Positions 9,866 through 22,500 of a DNA stretch of 36,950 nt are shown piece after piece (positions within the stretch are counted from its first letter, which is position 1; every line of letters starts with the position of its first letter). The notes below the pieces were generated by a model. The model was given only the letters and a program-made list of their open reading frames with translations, had not been told where the DNA came from and searched no databases. A program made the position numbers and the translations under genes. The stretch lies in assembly GCA_943326315.2 (NCBI GenBank), contig CALPSU020000002.1:1-36950 (forward strand), read 5' to 3'. The DNA comes from Chryseobacterium gleum (GTDB lineage: Bacteria > Bacteroidota > Bacteroidia > Flavobacteriales_D > Crocinitomicaceae).

Positions 9866-10162
9866 ATTATTGCAATTTATAAATATATCCTCACACGAAA
9901 GACGTATTACGACTTTACTAGTTGCTTAAATTTTATTATTAAATTTAATTTCAAGGAAATCAAAAATAGCAACAATTGAACAATAATTCTAGTAAAAAAG
10001 TTCCTATATTATCAAAGTAGGACTTTCAATTAATATTCTAATGGAAAAATCTTAATAAACTTTTATATAGCAAAAAAAAAAAATCTGTATAAAAAACTAT
10101 TATTCTATAAAAAAATCAAACTTCAGTCCATAAAAATCATTGTAATAAATAATTAACCGAAA

Positions 10163-10192
10163 TAAAAAAAGTCCAGTATAACTTGATACTGG
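10163..10192 (-). terminator. Rho-independent terminator downstream of giant protein 2
   Basis: On the minus strand: CCAGTAT-CAAGTT-ATACTGG (7-bp stem) followed by AC and TTTTTTT, about 17 nt after the stop codon at 10209. Confidence 0.75.
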
Positions 10193-10208
10193 AAATAAAA
10201 GGTGAGTT

Positions 10209-10515
10209 TTATCTTAAAAGATTTACATTTCCTGTTTTAATTATTTGAGATTCATCTTCCTTAGTTAAAAATTTAATTTTCCAAACATAACTTCCCGAAA
10301 AAGCTTGCTCACCTGAAGAATTTAATTTTCCATTCCATCCCTCATTTAGATCATTTGTTTCAAAAATGACATCTCCCCATCTATTAAAAATTAAAAAAGA
10401 ATACTCTTTTGGAGATACGCCTGATCCAAATATTGGTTGGAAAATTTCATTACTACCAATACCATCTGGTGTAAATGAATTTGGAACAAAGTATAATAAT
10501 TCTTCCTTTTCAAAA
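10209..10515 (-). other. T9SS type B C-terminal sorting domain of giant protein 2
   Basis: VPNSFTPDGIGSNEIFQPIFGSGVSPKEYSFLIFNRWGDVIFETNDLNEGWNGKLNSSGEQAFSGSYVWKIKFLTKED...TGNVNLLR. Confidence 0.85.
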
Positions 10516-13500
10516 ACATATCTAATTGCAGTGTCTTTACATCCAAAATCAGATATTGCAATTAAAATAACCTCATGCTTGCCATAAGAATCACTTGGAT
10601 AAATATGAGTTGGATTTATTGATAAATAATCTGTGCTTCCATCTCCGAAATCCCAAATGTAAAATTCAGCACCTATAGAAGAGTTCGGAAAAGAAGTAAT
10701 CGGACTAATGTTCGAAAATTCCTGAGGTGTTGCGATAAAAGCTGCTACAGGTTTTGGATGAATCGGAACAGTAATTGTTGTATCAACTACACAACTACCT
10801 GCTTCATTTATTGGAGTGAAAGTGGTTGAAATTAATCCTGGATTAGCTGTACTAACTGGTGTCCAAGTTCCATTAACAATTGGGGAATTGATAGTAGATA
10901 AAGGCATAACCGGATTTTCTTTCCCTTGACAAACAGAGAGATCTTCTGGACTAAACATTGGAGTAACAGAAGGTTTTACCAATACATTTATACGAGCTGT
11001 ATCACTAATACAACCAGTTAATATGTCTTTCTGAGCAACTGAATAATATGTAAATATTGGTGTTGTAGTATTTTGAGATGGTGCAGAACCCAATGGAACA
11101 TTAGAATTTGAAGCATACCAAATTGGTGTCAATCCTGCCCCACCCGAAGGGACAGGAACATATCCCAAAGTACTTGCATTTTCACCTTTACAATAAGAAA
11201 CAAAAGAAGTAACCAATGGCTTACTTGGCTTTGGTTTTATATTCAAATTAGCTGTTGACGAGTTCTGACATCCTGTTGTGCTATTAGTAACAGAAACTGA
11301 AAAAGAATTTAATCCTGGGTTTAAAGCTGTAAATGGTAAATTGTTCACTATTCCATTACTCCAACTTGGAACGCCAGAATTTGAAGTTGCATTTAATGTT
11401 ATTTGTTGTCCTTCACAAACTTCAGCTGAATAAGTAGAAATAGCTATAACTGGTAATGGATTAACGTTTATTGTCCCTGATACTGGTAAAGTTGCACAAA
11501 GTCCACCGGTTAAAGAAATTGTATAACTGAAATTATTTTGAATGGATGGTGCACCTGAGATTGTAATCAAATTTGCATTCCAATTACCTGTAATTCCAGA
11601 AGGTAAGCCTGAGAATATAGCTCCGGTAGCTCCTGTTGTATTATAAAAAATGTTTGAAATCGTTGAACTTAAACACGGAGTTTGGGCATTTGAACCTACA
11701 GCTGAAGTAAGTGTAATTGTATTTTTGGCATTTACAGTAATTGAACCAGATTTTGTAATTATTCCACAACCTCCTGTTAAAGTTACAGTATAAGGAAAGA
11801 TGCCAACTGAATTTGTCATACCAGTTATTGTATAAGTATCATTTGACCATGAACCACTTAAACCTGCTGGTAAAACTGTAATAGTTGCTGCTGAAACTCC
11901 AGTTGTGGTATATACAATTGGTGTTATTTGTGTATTTGGACAAACTGCTTGTGCATCTGTACCAACATTTGAACTTAAAGTAATCGTATTATTAGGAATG
12001 ACATTAAACGAACCTAATTCTGATATTGATCCACATCCGCCAGTTAAAGTAATTGTATAATTCTGATTAACAGAAACCGTAGGAGCTCCAGAAATAGTTA
12101 CCACACCTCCACTCCAAGAACCTATAACTCCCGCTGGTAAGCCAAAGAAAGTTGCACCTGTTGCACCTGAAGTATTATAGGTAATATTTGAAATTGAAGT
12201 ATTAATACAAGGTGTAGGTCTATTTGAAGATAAAGCAGAAGTTAATGTAATTGTATTCAATGGTGTTGATGTAATCATTCCAGATAAAGAAGCTGAACCA
12301 CAACCGCCTATTGTTGTTACCGTATAATTATAAGGTAATAAACTTGAAACAGAAGGAGTTCCTGATATTGTAACTATATTATTAGACCAATTTCCATTTA
12401 CTCCTGCAGGTAAACCTGAGAAAGAAGCTCCTGTTGCACCAGAAGTTGAATAGGTAATATTACTAATCGGCACATTCATACAAACCGTTTGGTTATCAGT
12501 TCCTCCTAATGATGTAATATTTAATGCATTAACTGTTACTATATCAATTCTTCCACCTGTTGTAACTAAACCACAACCTCCTTGAAGTGCAATTGAATAA
12601 GTATTGAGGCCTGAATTTGCAGGAGTACCAGAAATAGTAATAACACCAGTTACCACATTAAAATTTTGTGTCATTCCTAATGGTACTCCGAAGAATACTG
12701 CATTAGTAGCTCCTGTAGTAGAATAGGTTACATCAATTGCCGGATTTGTAACACAAATAGATTGGTTATCAGAACCTAAAGCAGATGTCAAAGCAATAGT
12801 ATTTAAAGCTGTAACATTAATTGTACCACCTAATGTTGGGTTACCACATCCACCAGATAATGAAATTATATAGCTAAATGGACCTGATTGTGTTGGTGTA
12901 CCAGAAATAGTAAATGAATTTCCTACCAAAGCACTCACTGTTAAACCTTGTGGCAATCCAGTGACAACTCGATCCGTTGCACCAGTTGTTGTATACGTTA
13001 TATTTGTTATTGGAGTACCTATACAAAGCGTTTGAGCCGCAGTTGCAGGTAAAGAAGTTAAAACAATTGTATTATCAGGTGAAACATTAATCGTACCTCC
13101 TGCCGAAATATTTCCACAGCCTCCTGTTAATGTTACTGTATATGCAGTACTTCCTGAAACGCTCGGTATTCCATATATTCTTGCTACATTTCCAATCCAA
13201 GTTGAATTTAACCCGGATGGTAAAGAAGAAAATGTTACTCCTGAAGCACCTGTTGTAGAAAATGTAATATCAGTTATTGAATTGTTTATGCAGACAGATG
13301 GATTATCAGAACCAATTCCTGAAGTTAAAGCTATTGTGTTTAAAGTCGAAACACCTATAGTACCATTAATTGTTGCAGGTCCAGATCCTCCAGTTAAAGA
13401 AATTGTATAAGATGTTGGTCCACTAAAAATTGGAGTTCCCGATATTGTAATAGTATTAGACGTGAAATTTCCAGTAACTCCAACTGGTAAACCACTAAAA

Positions 13501-16500
13501 CTTGCAGCTGTATATCCAGATGTTGTGTAAGTAATATTAGTTATTGGATTACTTACACAAGTTATTTGAGAATCTGTACCTGTTATAGAGGATAAAATGA
13601 ATGTATTTGTTGGTAAAACATCAATCGTACCAGTAATTACTCCTGCTCCACAGCCTCCACTCATTGTAATAGTGTACATTTTTAAACCAGCAACTGTTGG
13701 TGTTCCTGAAATCGTTAAAGTATTGGTTGGTAAATCAAAAACATAACCTATTCCAGAAGCCAAATTACTAACGGTAAAACCTGTTGCTCCGCTTGTTAAA
13801 TAACTGATATTAACAATTGGAGTATTGATATAAACTGTTTGAGCATCTGTTCCAATTGCAGAACTTAACACAATTGTATTATTTGCTTTCACATTAAATG
13901 TCCCAGTTGCAGTAATCGTTCCGCAGCCACCTGTGAACGCTAATGAATAATTATGAGTTCCTATTATTGCAGTTGATCCAGAAATTGTTACAACATTTCC
14001 TGATAAAGATGCAGAAATTCCAAGTGGTAAACCTGTTGCAGTTAAAGAAGTTGCTCCTGTTGTTGCGTAAGTAATCGCGGTTAAAGGAGAATTTACACAA
14101 ATAGTTTGTGTATTGTCTGTTCCAACTAAAGAAGATAAAGAAATGGTATTGTTTGGAGTAACATCAATAGTTCCAAACGCTTGAATATTTCCACAACCAC
14201 CAGTTAAAGTAACGGTATAACTATAATTACCTGCTACTGATGGCGTTCCGGAAATCGTAACTGTATTAAATCCAAACGAACCTGTTACACCAGTTGGTAA
14301 ACCTGTAAAAGTTGCTCCTGTTGCATGAGCTGTTGTGTATGAAATAGTTGTAATAGGATTGTTAATACATAAATTCTGATTATTTGTACCTGCAACCAAC
14401 GGAGCGGTAATCGTGTTTATAGGTTTAATCACGACAGTTACAGGTTTCACGTCAGAACAAGCTGTAACACTTACTGTTTTAATGAAATAAATTCCACTTG
14501 TTGTAATAGCAGTTTCCCCTATTACCGGTGTCGTACAACCTATTTCATTCCAATAAGAAATGACCCCTGTTTCTGCTCCTGTTTGATTGAATGCTGAAGT
14601 AAGATTAACTGTAGCTGGTGCACAAACCGCTAATGGATTAGTAACAGCTAAAGAAACTGGACAACTACAATCATTCACTGCAACTGTAACAGGTTCTATA
14701 ACAAAACAAGTTCCTATTGTTGATTTAATATAGTAAGTACCTGAAAGAGGAACTGCAGTTTCATCTGCAATTGGAGTTAAATTACACGTTGCATCTTCCC
14801 AATACGAAAGTATTGAACCTGAAGAAGAACCTAAAGTAACAGAGGCATTAGTTAAATCTACCATTGCTGGTTGACAAGCTGCTGCTGGAGAAGTAATCGT
14901 TAAAGTTGGCACTGCATTGATTGTTATTGTTCCATTTACAGAAGGTATAGAACAACCCCCGATTAATACAATTGTATAAGTTCCTCCATCTAAAAGTGAA
15001 GTAGTTCCTGAAACCGTTAATGTATTTCCAGATAAAGAACTTGTAATTCCCGTTGGAAGTCCAGTAACATTAGCACTCGTTACAGCTCCACTTATGTTGT
15101 ATGTAATTGGTGAAATAGCATCCGTAACGCAAATCGCCTGATTATCTGAACCTACTATAGAACTCAAAGTAATCGTGTTTAAAGGAGTAACAATAATAGA
15201 ACCTGAAGCGTTTACTACTCCACATCCACCTGTTAAAGTTAAAGTATAATTAAAAGTTCCTGAAACCAAAGATGTTCCTGAAATCGTATAAATCCCTCCA
15301 GATAAATTCCCTGTCACACCTGCTGGTAAACCTGAATCTGTCACTCCAGTAGCACCAGATACAGTATATGTAATGTTTGTTATTGAGGTATTAATACATT
15401 TGGTTTGAGCATTCGTTCCAAAAGCAGAAGTGAAATTAAGGATAGAAGTTGGCGTAACTGTTATAATTCCTGAAGCAGTATTTGAACCACATCCACCAAT
15501 CATACTTACTGAATAAGGGAATGATCCTGATCCAGTTGGTGTTCCTGTAATTGTAACTAAATTACCAACATAAGAATAAGTTACTCCTGCAGGTAAACCT
15601 GAAATAGTAACACTAGTAACTGCTCCAGTTGTTGTGAAAGTAATATCTGTTAAAGCACTTGCCAAACAAATAGTTGGATTGTTTGAAGAAACTCCTGATG
15701 TTAAAGTAATTGTATTATCTAGTGTTACATCAATTGTTCCTGAAGTTGAAATATTACCACACCCTCCAGTTAAAGTTACTGTGTAAGCAAAATGTCCTGA
15801 AACATTTGGTGTACCTGAAATCGTTACTATGTTTGAGGACCAAGTTCCATTTACTCCTGCTGGTAATCCTGAGAAAGTAGCTCCGATTGCTCCTGAAGTA
15901 ACGTATGTAATTGGAGTAATTGCCGAATTAATACATTTTGTTTGTACCTCTGTTCCTACAAGTGAAGATTGTGTAATGGTATTATCTAAAATAACCCCCA
16001 TTGTTCCTGATTTTGAAACAACACCACATCCACCAGTTAAATCGACAGTATACGTATAAGCTCCAGCAACAGTTGGAGTTCCTGAAATAGTAATTACATT
16101 CAAAGCCCAAATTGCTGAAAGACCTGCTGGAATATTCGTGAAATTCGCTCCAGTTGCACCTGTTGTAGAATAGGTTATTGGAGTAATTGCTGTATTTATA
16201 CAAGGAGTTTGTGAATCCGTTCCAGCTAATGAACTTAATGCAATGGTATTTCCTGTGATAATAGTACCTGAACCTGTTACTGATAAACTTCCGCAACCTC
16301 CATTTAAGGTAATCGTGTAAGGATAATTCCCTGCTACAACTGGTGTTCCGGATATTGTAATTGCATCTGCTAGCCATGTTCCAGTAACACCTGAAGGTAA
16401 GCCTCCAAAAGTTGCGCTTGTAGCACCTGTAGTTGAATAAGTAATATTCGTTAAGATGTTGTTTACACACACTGTTTGAATATCCGTACCAATAGCAGAT

Positions 16501-19500
16501 GTAAGAGTGATCGTTTTGTCAGGTGTAACGGTAATAGTTCCAGTTTTTGTAATCGTTCCGCAACCTCCTGTCAAGGTAATTGTATACGGAAAAGATCCTG
16601 ATACAGTTGGTGTACCTGTAATCGTATATACATTTCCAGACCATGAACCTGAAACTCCAGCAGGCAAACCTGAATCAGATCCACCGATAGCTCCAGTTGT
16701 TGAGTATGTAATTGGAGTAATTAACGTATTGATACATTTTGTTTGAGTATCTGTTCCTAACGCAGAAGATAAGTTAATTGTATTATCAGGAGTAACAGCA
16801 ATTGAACCTATAGTTGAAATGTTACCACAGCCTCCTGTCAATGTTATGGTATAAGAATATGGAGATGCTACTGAAACAGAGGGTGAACCCGAAATCGTAT
16901 AAATATTTCCTAACCATGAACCTGTAACTCCTAATGGTAAACCAGAATCTGTAGCTCCTAAAACTCCAGTTGTTGAATAAGTGATATTGGTAATAGGCGT
17001 GTTGATGCATTTAGTCTGATTATCCGTTCCTAATAAAGAAGTTAAAGTAATTGTGTTTAAAGGAGTAACGTTGATTGTTCCGTTAATCGTTACTGTACCA
17101 CAACCGCCTGTCAAAGTAATTGTATACGGAAAAGATCCTGATACAGAGGGTGAACCCGAAATCGTATAAACACTACTCGACCAAGATCCAGTCACTCCAG
17201 CAGGTAAACCTGAATCACTTCCACCAATAGCTCCAGTTGTTGAATAAGTAATAGGTGTTATTAAAGTATTGATACATTTTGTTTGATTGTCTGTTCCTGC
17301 GGCTGAAGTTAAACTGAACGTGTTATTAGGTGTAACGGTAATAGTACCTGTTGCTGTGATATTTCCACAACCTCCAGTTAAAGTAACAATATAAGTATAT
17401 GGTGATCCAACTGAAACAGAAGGAGAGCCAGTAATCGTATATACATTTCCAGACCAAGATCCTGAAACACCAGAAGGTAAACCTGAATCCGTAGCTCCAA
17501 GAACTCCAGTAGTTGAATAGGCAATATCAGTTATTGAAGTATTGATACATTTGGTTTGATTGTTAGTTCCTCCTGCGGATGTTAAAACGATAGTATTTAA
17601 TGCCGTTACATTAATTGTTCCTCCAGTCGTTATTGTTCCGCAACCTCCTGTTAATGTTACGATATATGGGTAAGATCCTGCAACAGTCGGTGTACCAGTA
17701 ATTGTAAATACATTTGCATTCCAACCACTTGTAAAACCTAAAGGCAAACCAGATACACTAGCACCAGTTGCCCCAATTGTTGAATACGTAATAGTTGTTA
17801 TTGGAGTATTCACACAAATCGTTTGTAAATCAGTACCAGCTGCAGAAGTTAATGAAACTGAATTAATAGGTAAGACTGTAACTGTAGCAGAAACTGTTGT
17901 TGAACATCCTAGAACAGTAACAACATAATTAATTAAGCTTGTACCATTTGTTATACCTAAAACTACTCCTGAGGAAGAATTAACTGAAGCAATTCCTGTT
18001 GAAGCACTATTCCAAACACCTCCTGAAGTACTGTTACCTAAAGTAGTTGAAGAAGCTGGACAAACGGATAACGTTCCTGTAATTGCTCCTACTATTGGTA
18101 AAGAGTATACTGTAACGGTTGTTGTGACAGTTTTTGTACACCCACCTGAAGTTACTGCATAACTAATCAGACTTGTTCCCGCAGATACTGGAGTAACAAC
18201 ACCTGTTAAAGCATTAATAGTAGCAACACCTGTTGAAGCACTTGACCAAACACCACCAGTAGTAGCATTTGCTAAAGTAGTAGTAGCTCCCATACATACA
18301 TTTGTTGTTCCAGTAATTGCAGGAACGGTTGGTAATGGAAGGGTTTGAACATTAACCGTTGAAGTATTAGAACAACTGAATGCATTAGTGGTAGTAAAAG
18401 TGTATGAAGTTGTTCCTGCGGCTACTGGAGTTAAGGTTGGAGTTAATGTGGATGAACCAGCTGTCATATCCGCTGTTGGTGACCAAGTGTATGTTGTTGC
18501 GATTGGATTATTGAAATTTAAAGTCCAGCTATCAATTGTTCCAGTATTTCCTGTAAATGAATCACCAATTCGAATTGACCAAGTTCCATTTGCAGAAGCA
18601 CAAGCTTGGCTATTCGTCATAAAAGTTGCAAAAGCTGAAGCTGTTCCTGATGGAATAAAATTACCAGTAAAAGGAGCGGAACCAGCCGACATTAATGTTG
18701 AAGCCGTGGAAGTATATGTAGTATTTACAAAATTGTCTCCTGTACTTCCATTTGCATTTAATAATTGTATACTTTGATTACAAGGATTAAATAAATAAGC
18801 AATTAAATCTTGATCATTTGGATGGGAAACATTTAAAACTAAAGAAGATAAACTCCACCCTGTTTGTAATCCAGAAACAGTAAGATTAGATGTTGCATAT
18901 GTACCAGTAGATCCATTCCAACCTGCACCAACTAAATTATCAGGAATTGCAGTTGTAGAGGTATTTAAAAACGCTGAATTAATCGTTACTGGAGCATTAA
19001 CACTTGCTGATAATGTTACATTTCCTCCTAAACAAAATGGGGTAACACTAGCAATATTTGAAGTAGTTTGCGGCATTACGTTGATTGTTCCTAATGCTGT
19101 TAAAGCTGTACATCCTCCAGATAAAGTAACAGTATACTTATAGATGACGGGTAAAGTCGAAGTAGGTGTTCCAGAAATAGTAATAACATTTGCAGCCCAA
19201 TTCCCAATAACTCCTGTTGGTAAGCCCGAGAAGGTTGCACCTGTTGCACCTATTGTAGCATATGTAATATTTGTTATAGGTGAAGTTAAACAAACCGTTT
19301 GAGCGTTGGTTCCTACTGCAGATGTTAAGGCAATTGAAGTACTTGAATTCACTATAACTGTAGAGGATTGAACTGGAGATAAATCATATCTACAAGCTCC
19401 AATTTTAATTGCATTCACAACCAAAACTACATTGGAGGTTGCATTAGCTTTTGTAATTGCTAACAATCCTAGAGCATCTGTTAAAGTTGTTTGTTCAGCT

Positions 19501-22500
19501 CCGCCATCAATTGTATAGATTAAATAGCAAGGTAAAGCAGCACTTAAATCGTCAATAACCGAAACATTAAAAGTAGCAGTTTGACCAGAACAAATAGGAG
19601 TAACGGGAGTAATTGTTACTGTAAAAACTGGAATATAGGGAATTCCTTCAAATGCTCCCATCCATGGACAAGTTGGACGAATTAATAATGTAGAATAATC
19701 ATCCGGAACAGTCGCTTGTAAATTATCACCTGTACTTTGAACATTATTTTTATTGTAATTTGTTACATGTCCAGTCGCATCAATCGTAATTGTTCCAGTT
19801 TTACAATTTGCAGCCTGACTAGAAGCACCTTGAAAAGCCGCTAATGTTGTTTTATTTACTGCATTCCAATTTGATAATACAGCTCCGGAAGACCCACTTG
19901 CTTCCATCCAGTTGTAATCAAATGTTCCTGAAGGTGCACCTGAATATCTAACAGCAATATGACTTGCAGTTCCACCAGAATTTGTTCTATTATTTTGGAA
20001 AACATTATTTCTAACATTTGGTGTACCTGTACTCCCCAAAAATGCAAAAGCATTTGAATTATTTGTTCCAGTTGTAGCCGTTCCAAATAATTTAACTGTA
20101 TTGTGATATATATTAACCGCTTTTGTTGAATTTGAATTATCCATTATCCCACGGAATGTTGGAGAGTTAATTCCATTATCTAATAATACTATATTATTAT
20201 ATACATTTGCTTGATTAGTTGAACTTATAAGAATCCCAACTAACCAAGCGCTTGAGCTACTTGATACAACACTCATTCTTTGAATTAAGTTTTTCTGTAT
20301 TGTTGCATTTCCATTTCCAGTTAAATATGCCCCTGAACAAACACCTGCACCTGATAAACTAATGTCTTGAATACTATTTTCTGAAAATAAAACAGGAGTA
20401 CTGAAGGTAATAGAAGGGTTACTGTAAAAACCTGAAAATGCACCTTGACTTGTATTAGTTGAAGCAGTTGTAATATTTTGTATTGTATTACCCGTTATTT
20501 TAATAACATTGGCTGCCCCAAATCCTAAACCAATACTTTTTAAAGAAAATGCTAAAATAGAACCTCCTGAAGCACTTGATACACCAGAAAAATTTTGAAT
20601 AGTATTACCGGATGCTGTAACAGAACCAGAAGCAATCATAATTCCATAGGCAAGACCTGCATTTTGAATCGTTACAGTATTTATTGTATTTCCTGTAATC
20701 TTTGCTACTGAAGTTAAAGAAGAACCTGGATCAAAGAATACACCTGCAAAAGCACCACTTATTGTTGAAGTGTTAGTGCTGTTTGAAGTAATTGTATTAA
20801 TCGTATTTGATAAGATTTGAATATCAGCTGTAGCAGAAGGAGAAGTACCTTCATCAATATGTATTGGACGAATACCTCCTGCTGTTCCCGACGAAGAAAG
20901 AGTTAAATTATGAATGTTATTATTTTGAATTAAAACCCCTCCTTCACGTTCATAATGAATACCATTCAATAAACCATTTCCTGAAGCAGTAATTGCATAG
21001 ATTTCATTATCATGAATATTAGGTACACCAGACATAGTAGATCCTGTTTTCACTCCAATCCCAGTAAATGAACCTGCACCATAACTTAGCGTACCAGCAG
21101 TTTTACAATTTGTTAATGTATTCGAATAAACAGAAATAACGGATGTTGAAGAAAAATCAGAATAATCACCTATTTCAATTAAAAGTAAACTTGAATAGGT
21201 ATCCGTTCCTAGTTGCGTAAAATTTTGAATACTATTATTATGAATACTATAATTTGTTGCACTTACCGATCCTCCAGACATTGCCCCAATAGCAGAAGCA
21301 TAATCGAAAGTATTAAAAGACATATTATCTATATCTGTTGCATTTCCAAATGTATTGTTATAAATCTGGTGGCTGCCATATCCATTTACATAAACAAGCC
21401 ATTGGGAAGTTGTACCTCCTGAAGTAATTGTTTTGATATCAAAATTTTGAAAAACATTATCATTTATTATTGCATCATAATCTGTTTCCCAATTTATAAC
21501 CTTGTAATGAATCCCTAATGCAGTTCCTTGTAATTTAATATTAGCGGCAAGTGTTCCAAACGTATTATTATTAATTGCAGCAGCGCCAACATTATAAATA
21601 TGGATAGCCATAAACTCAGGTGAATTTGTACCTGATGCTAGGGTATGAGTCATATTTATTCCTGCAAATTTATTATAAGCAATAGAACTTGTAGTACTTG
21701 TGCTGTAATAATATATTAGTTTTGTATTAGGTGATTGCCCTGCTAAAGCTCCAGTTATACTTATATCACTTGCGACAGTTTGACTGCCAAAAACATTTCC
21801 TTTTCCAACAGATCCAATAATATATCTAGCTGATCCTTTAGCGGATATACAAGTAAAAGGACTACTTACATGCGCATCAATCTGAAAATTTGAAAATACA
21901 TTTTGCTCTATAGTTATTAATCCGTCAGACGTAGATTCAATACAACTCAATCCCTGACTAGTTGCTGTTGAACTTGACAAAGACAAAGTAAATTTTGTTC
22001 CACCAGCAGAAGCAGCCGTACCTCCAAAATAATTTCCATTTACATTTGCACCATCACTACTAAGTCCTAATTCAAGAAAAACAATATCATTATAATAATC
22101 TGTTGAAATTGAAATTGAGCTAGTTTGATAAAATGAATTTCCAGTAATTACCCAGTTTCCATTGGTAGCACCTCCACTACCATATAATCTCACCCAACTA
22201 TCTCTACCTAAATCATAAAAATGATTTCCACTTAATGTCGTACCGGAATTATTTGTTATTGCGCTTGAACTTGAATATAATCCATATCCCGGAGTTCCGC
22301 CTGATGATTTTGTAATATCATTGTATCTTATAATATTTCCAGAATTGATTCCTGATGCAAAATCACCAATATTAATTACTTGACCTAAAGTTGGAGATGC
22401 AGGAAAAACGGCTGAAGTATAAGAAGAGCCTTTAAAAGTAGTGTACTGAATTATGTTATTTGTTGCACCAGTACTTAGCGTTAATGCATTTGCCCATTGA

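Noticed and set aside
15982-16470. 162-aa minus-strand ORF, and similar short ORFs at 7128-7316, 16822-17010 and 19856-20086
   Set aside because: They are alternate-frame shadows of the repeat regions of the giant genes; composition (rich in N, Y, R, C, W) is typical of out-of-frame translation and the main frame is clearly coding.
18388-18777. 129-aa plus-strand ORF opposite giant protein 2, and similar antisense ORFs (10366-10587, 15829-16059, 16507-16746, 21213-21422)
   Set aside because: Antisense to well-supported coding sequence, with no recognisable domain or promoter; long antisense frames are expected from repeats with biased codons.
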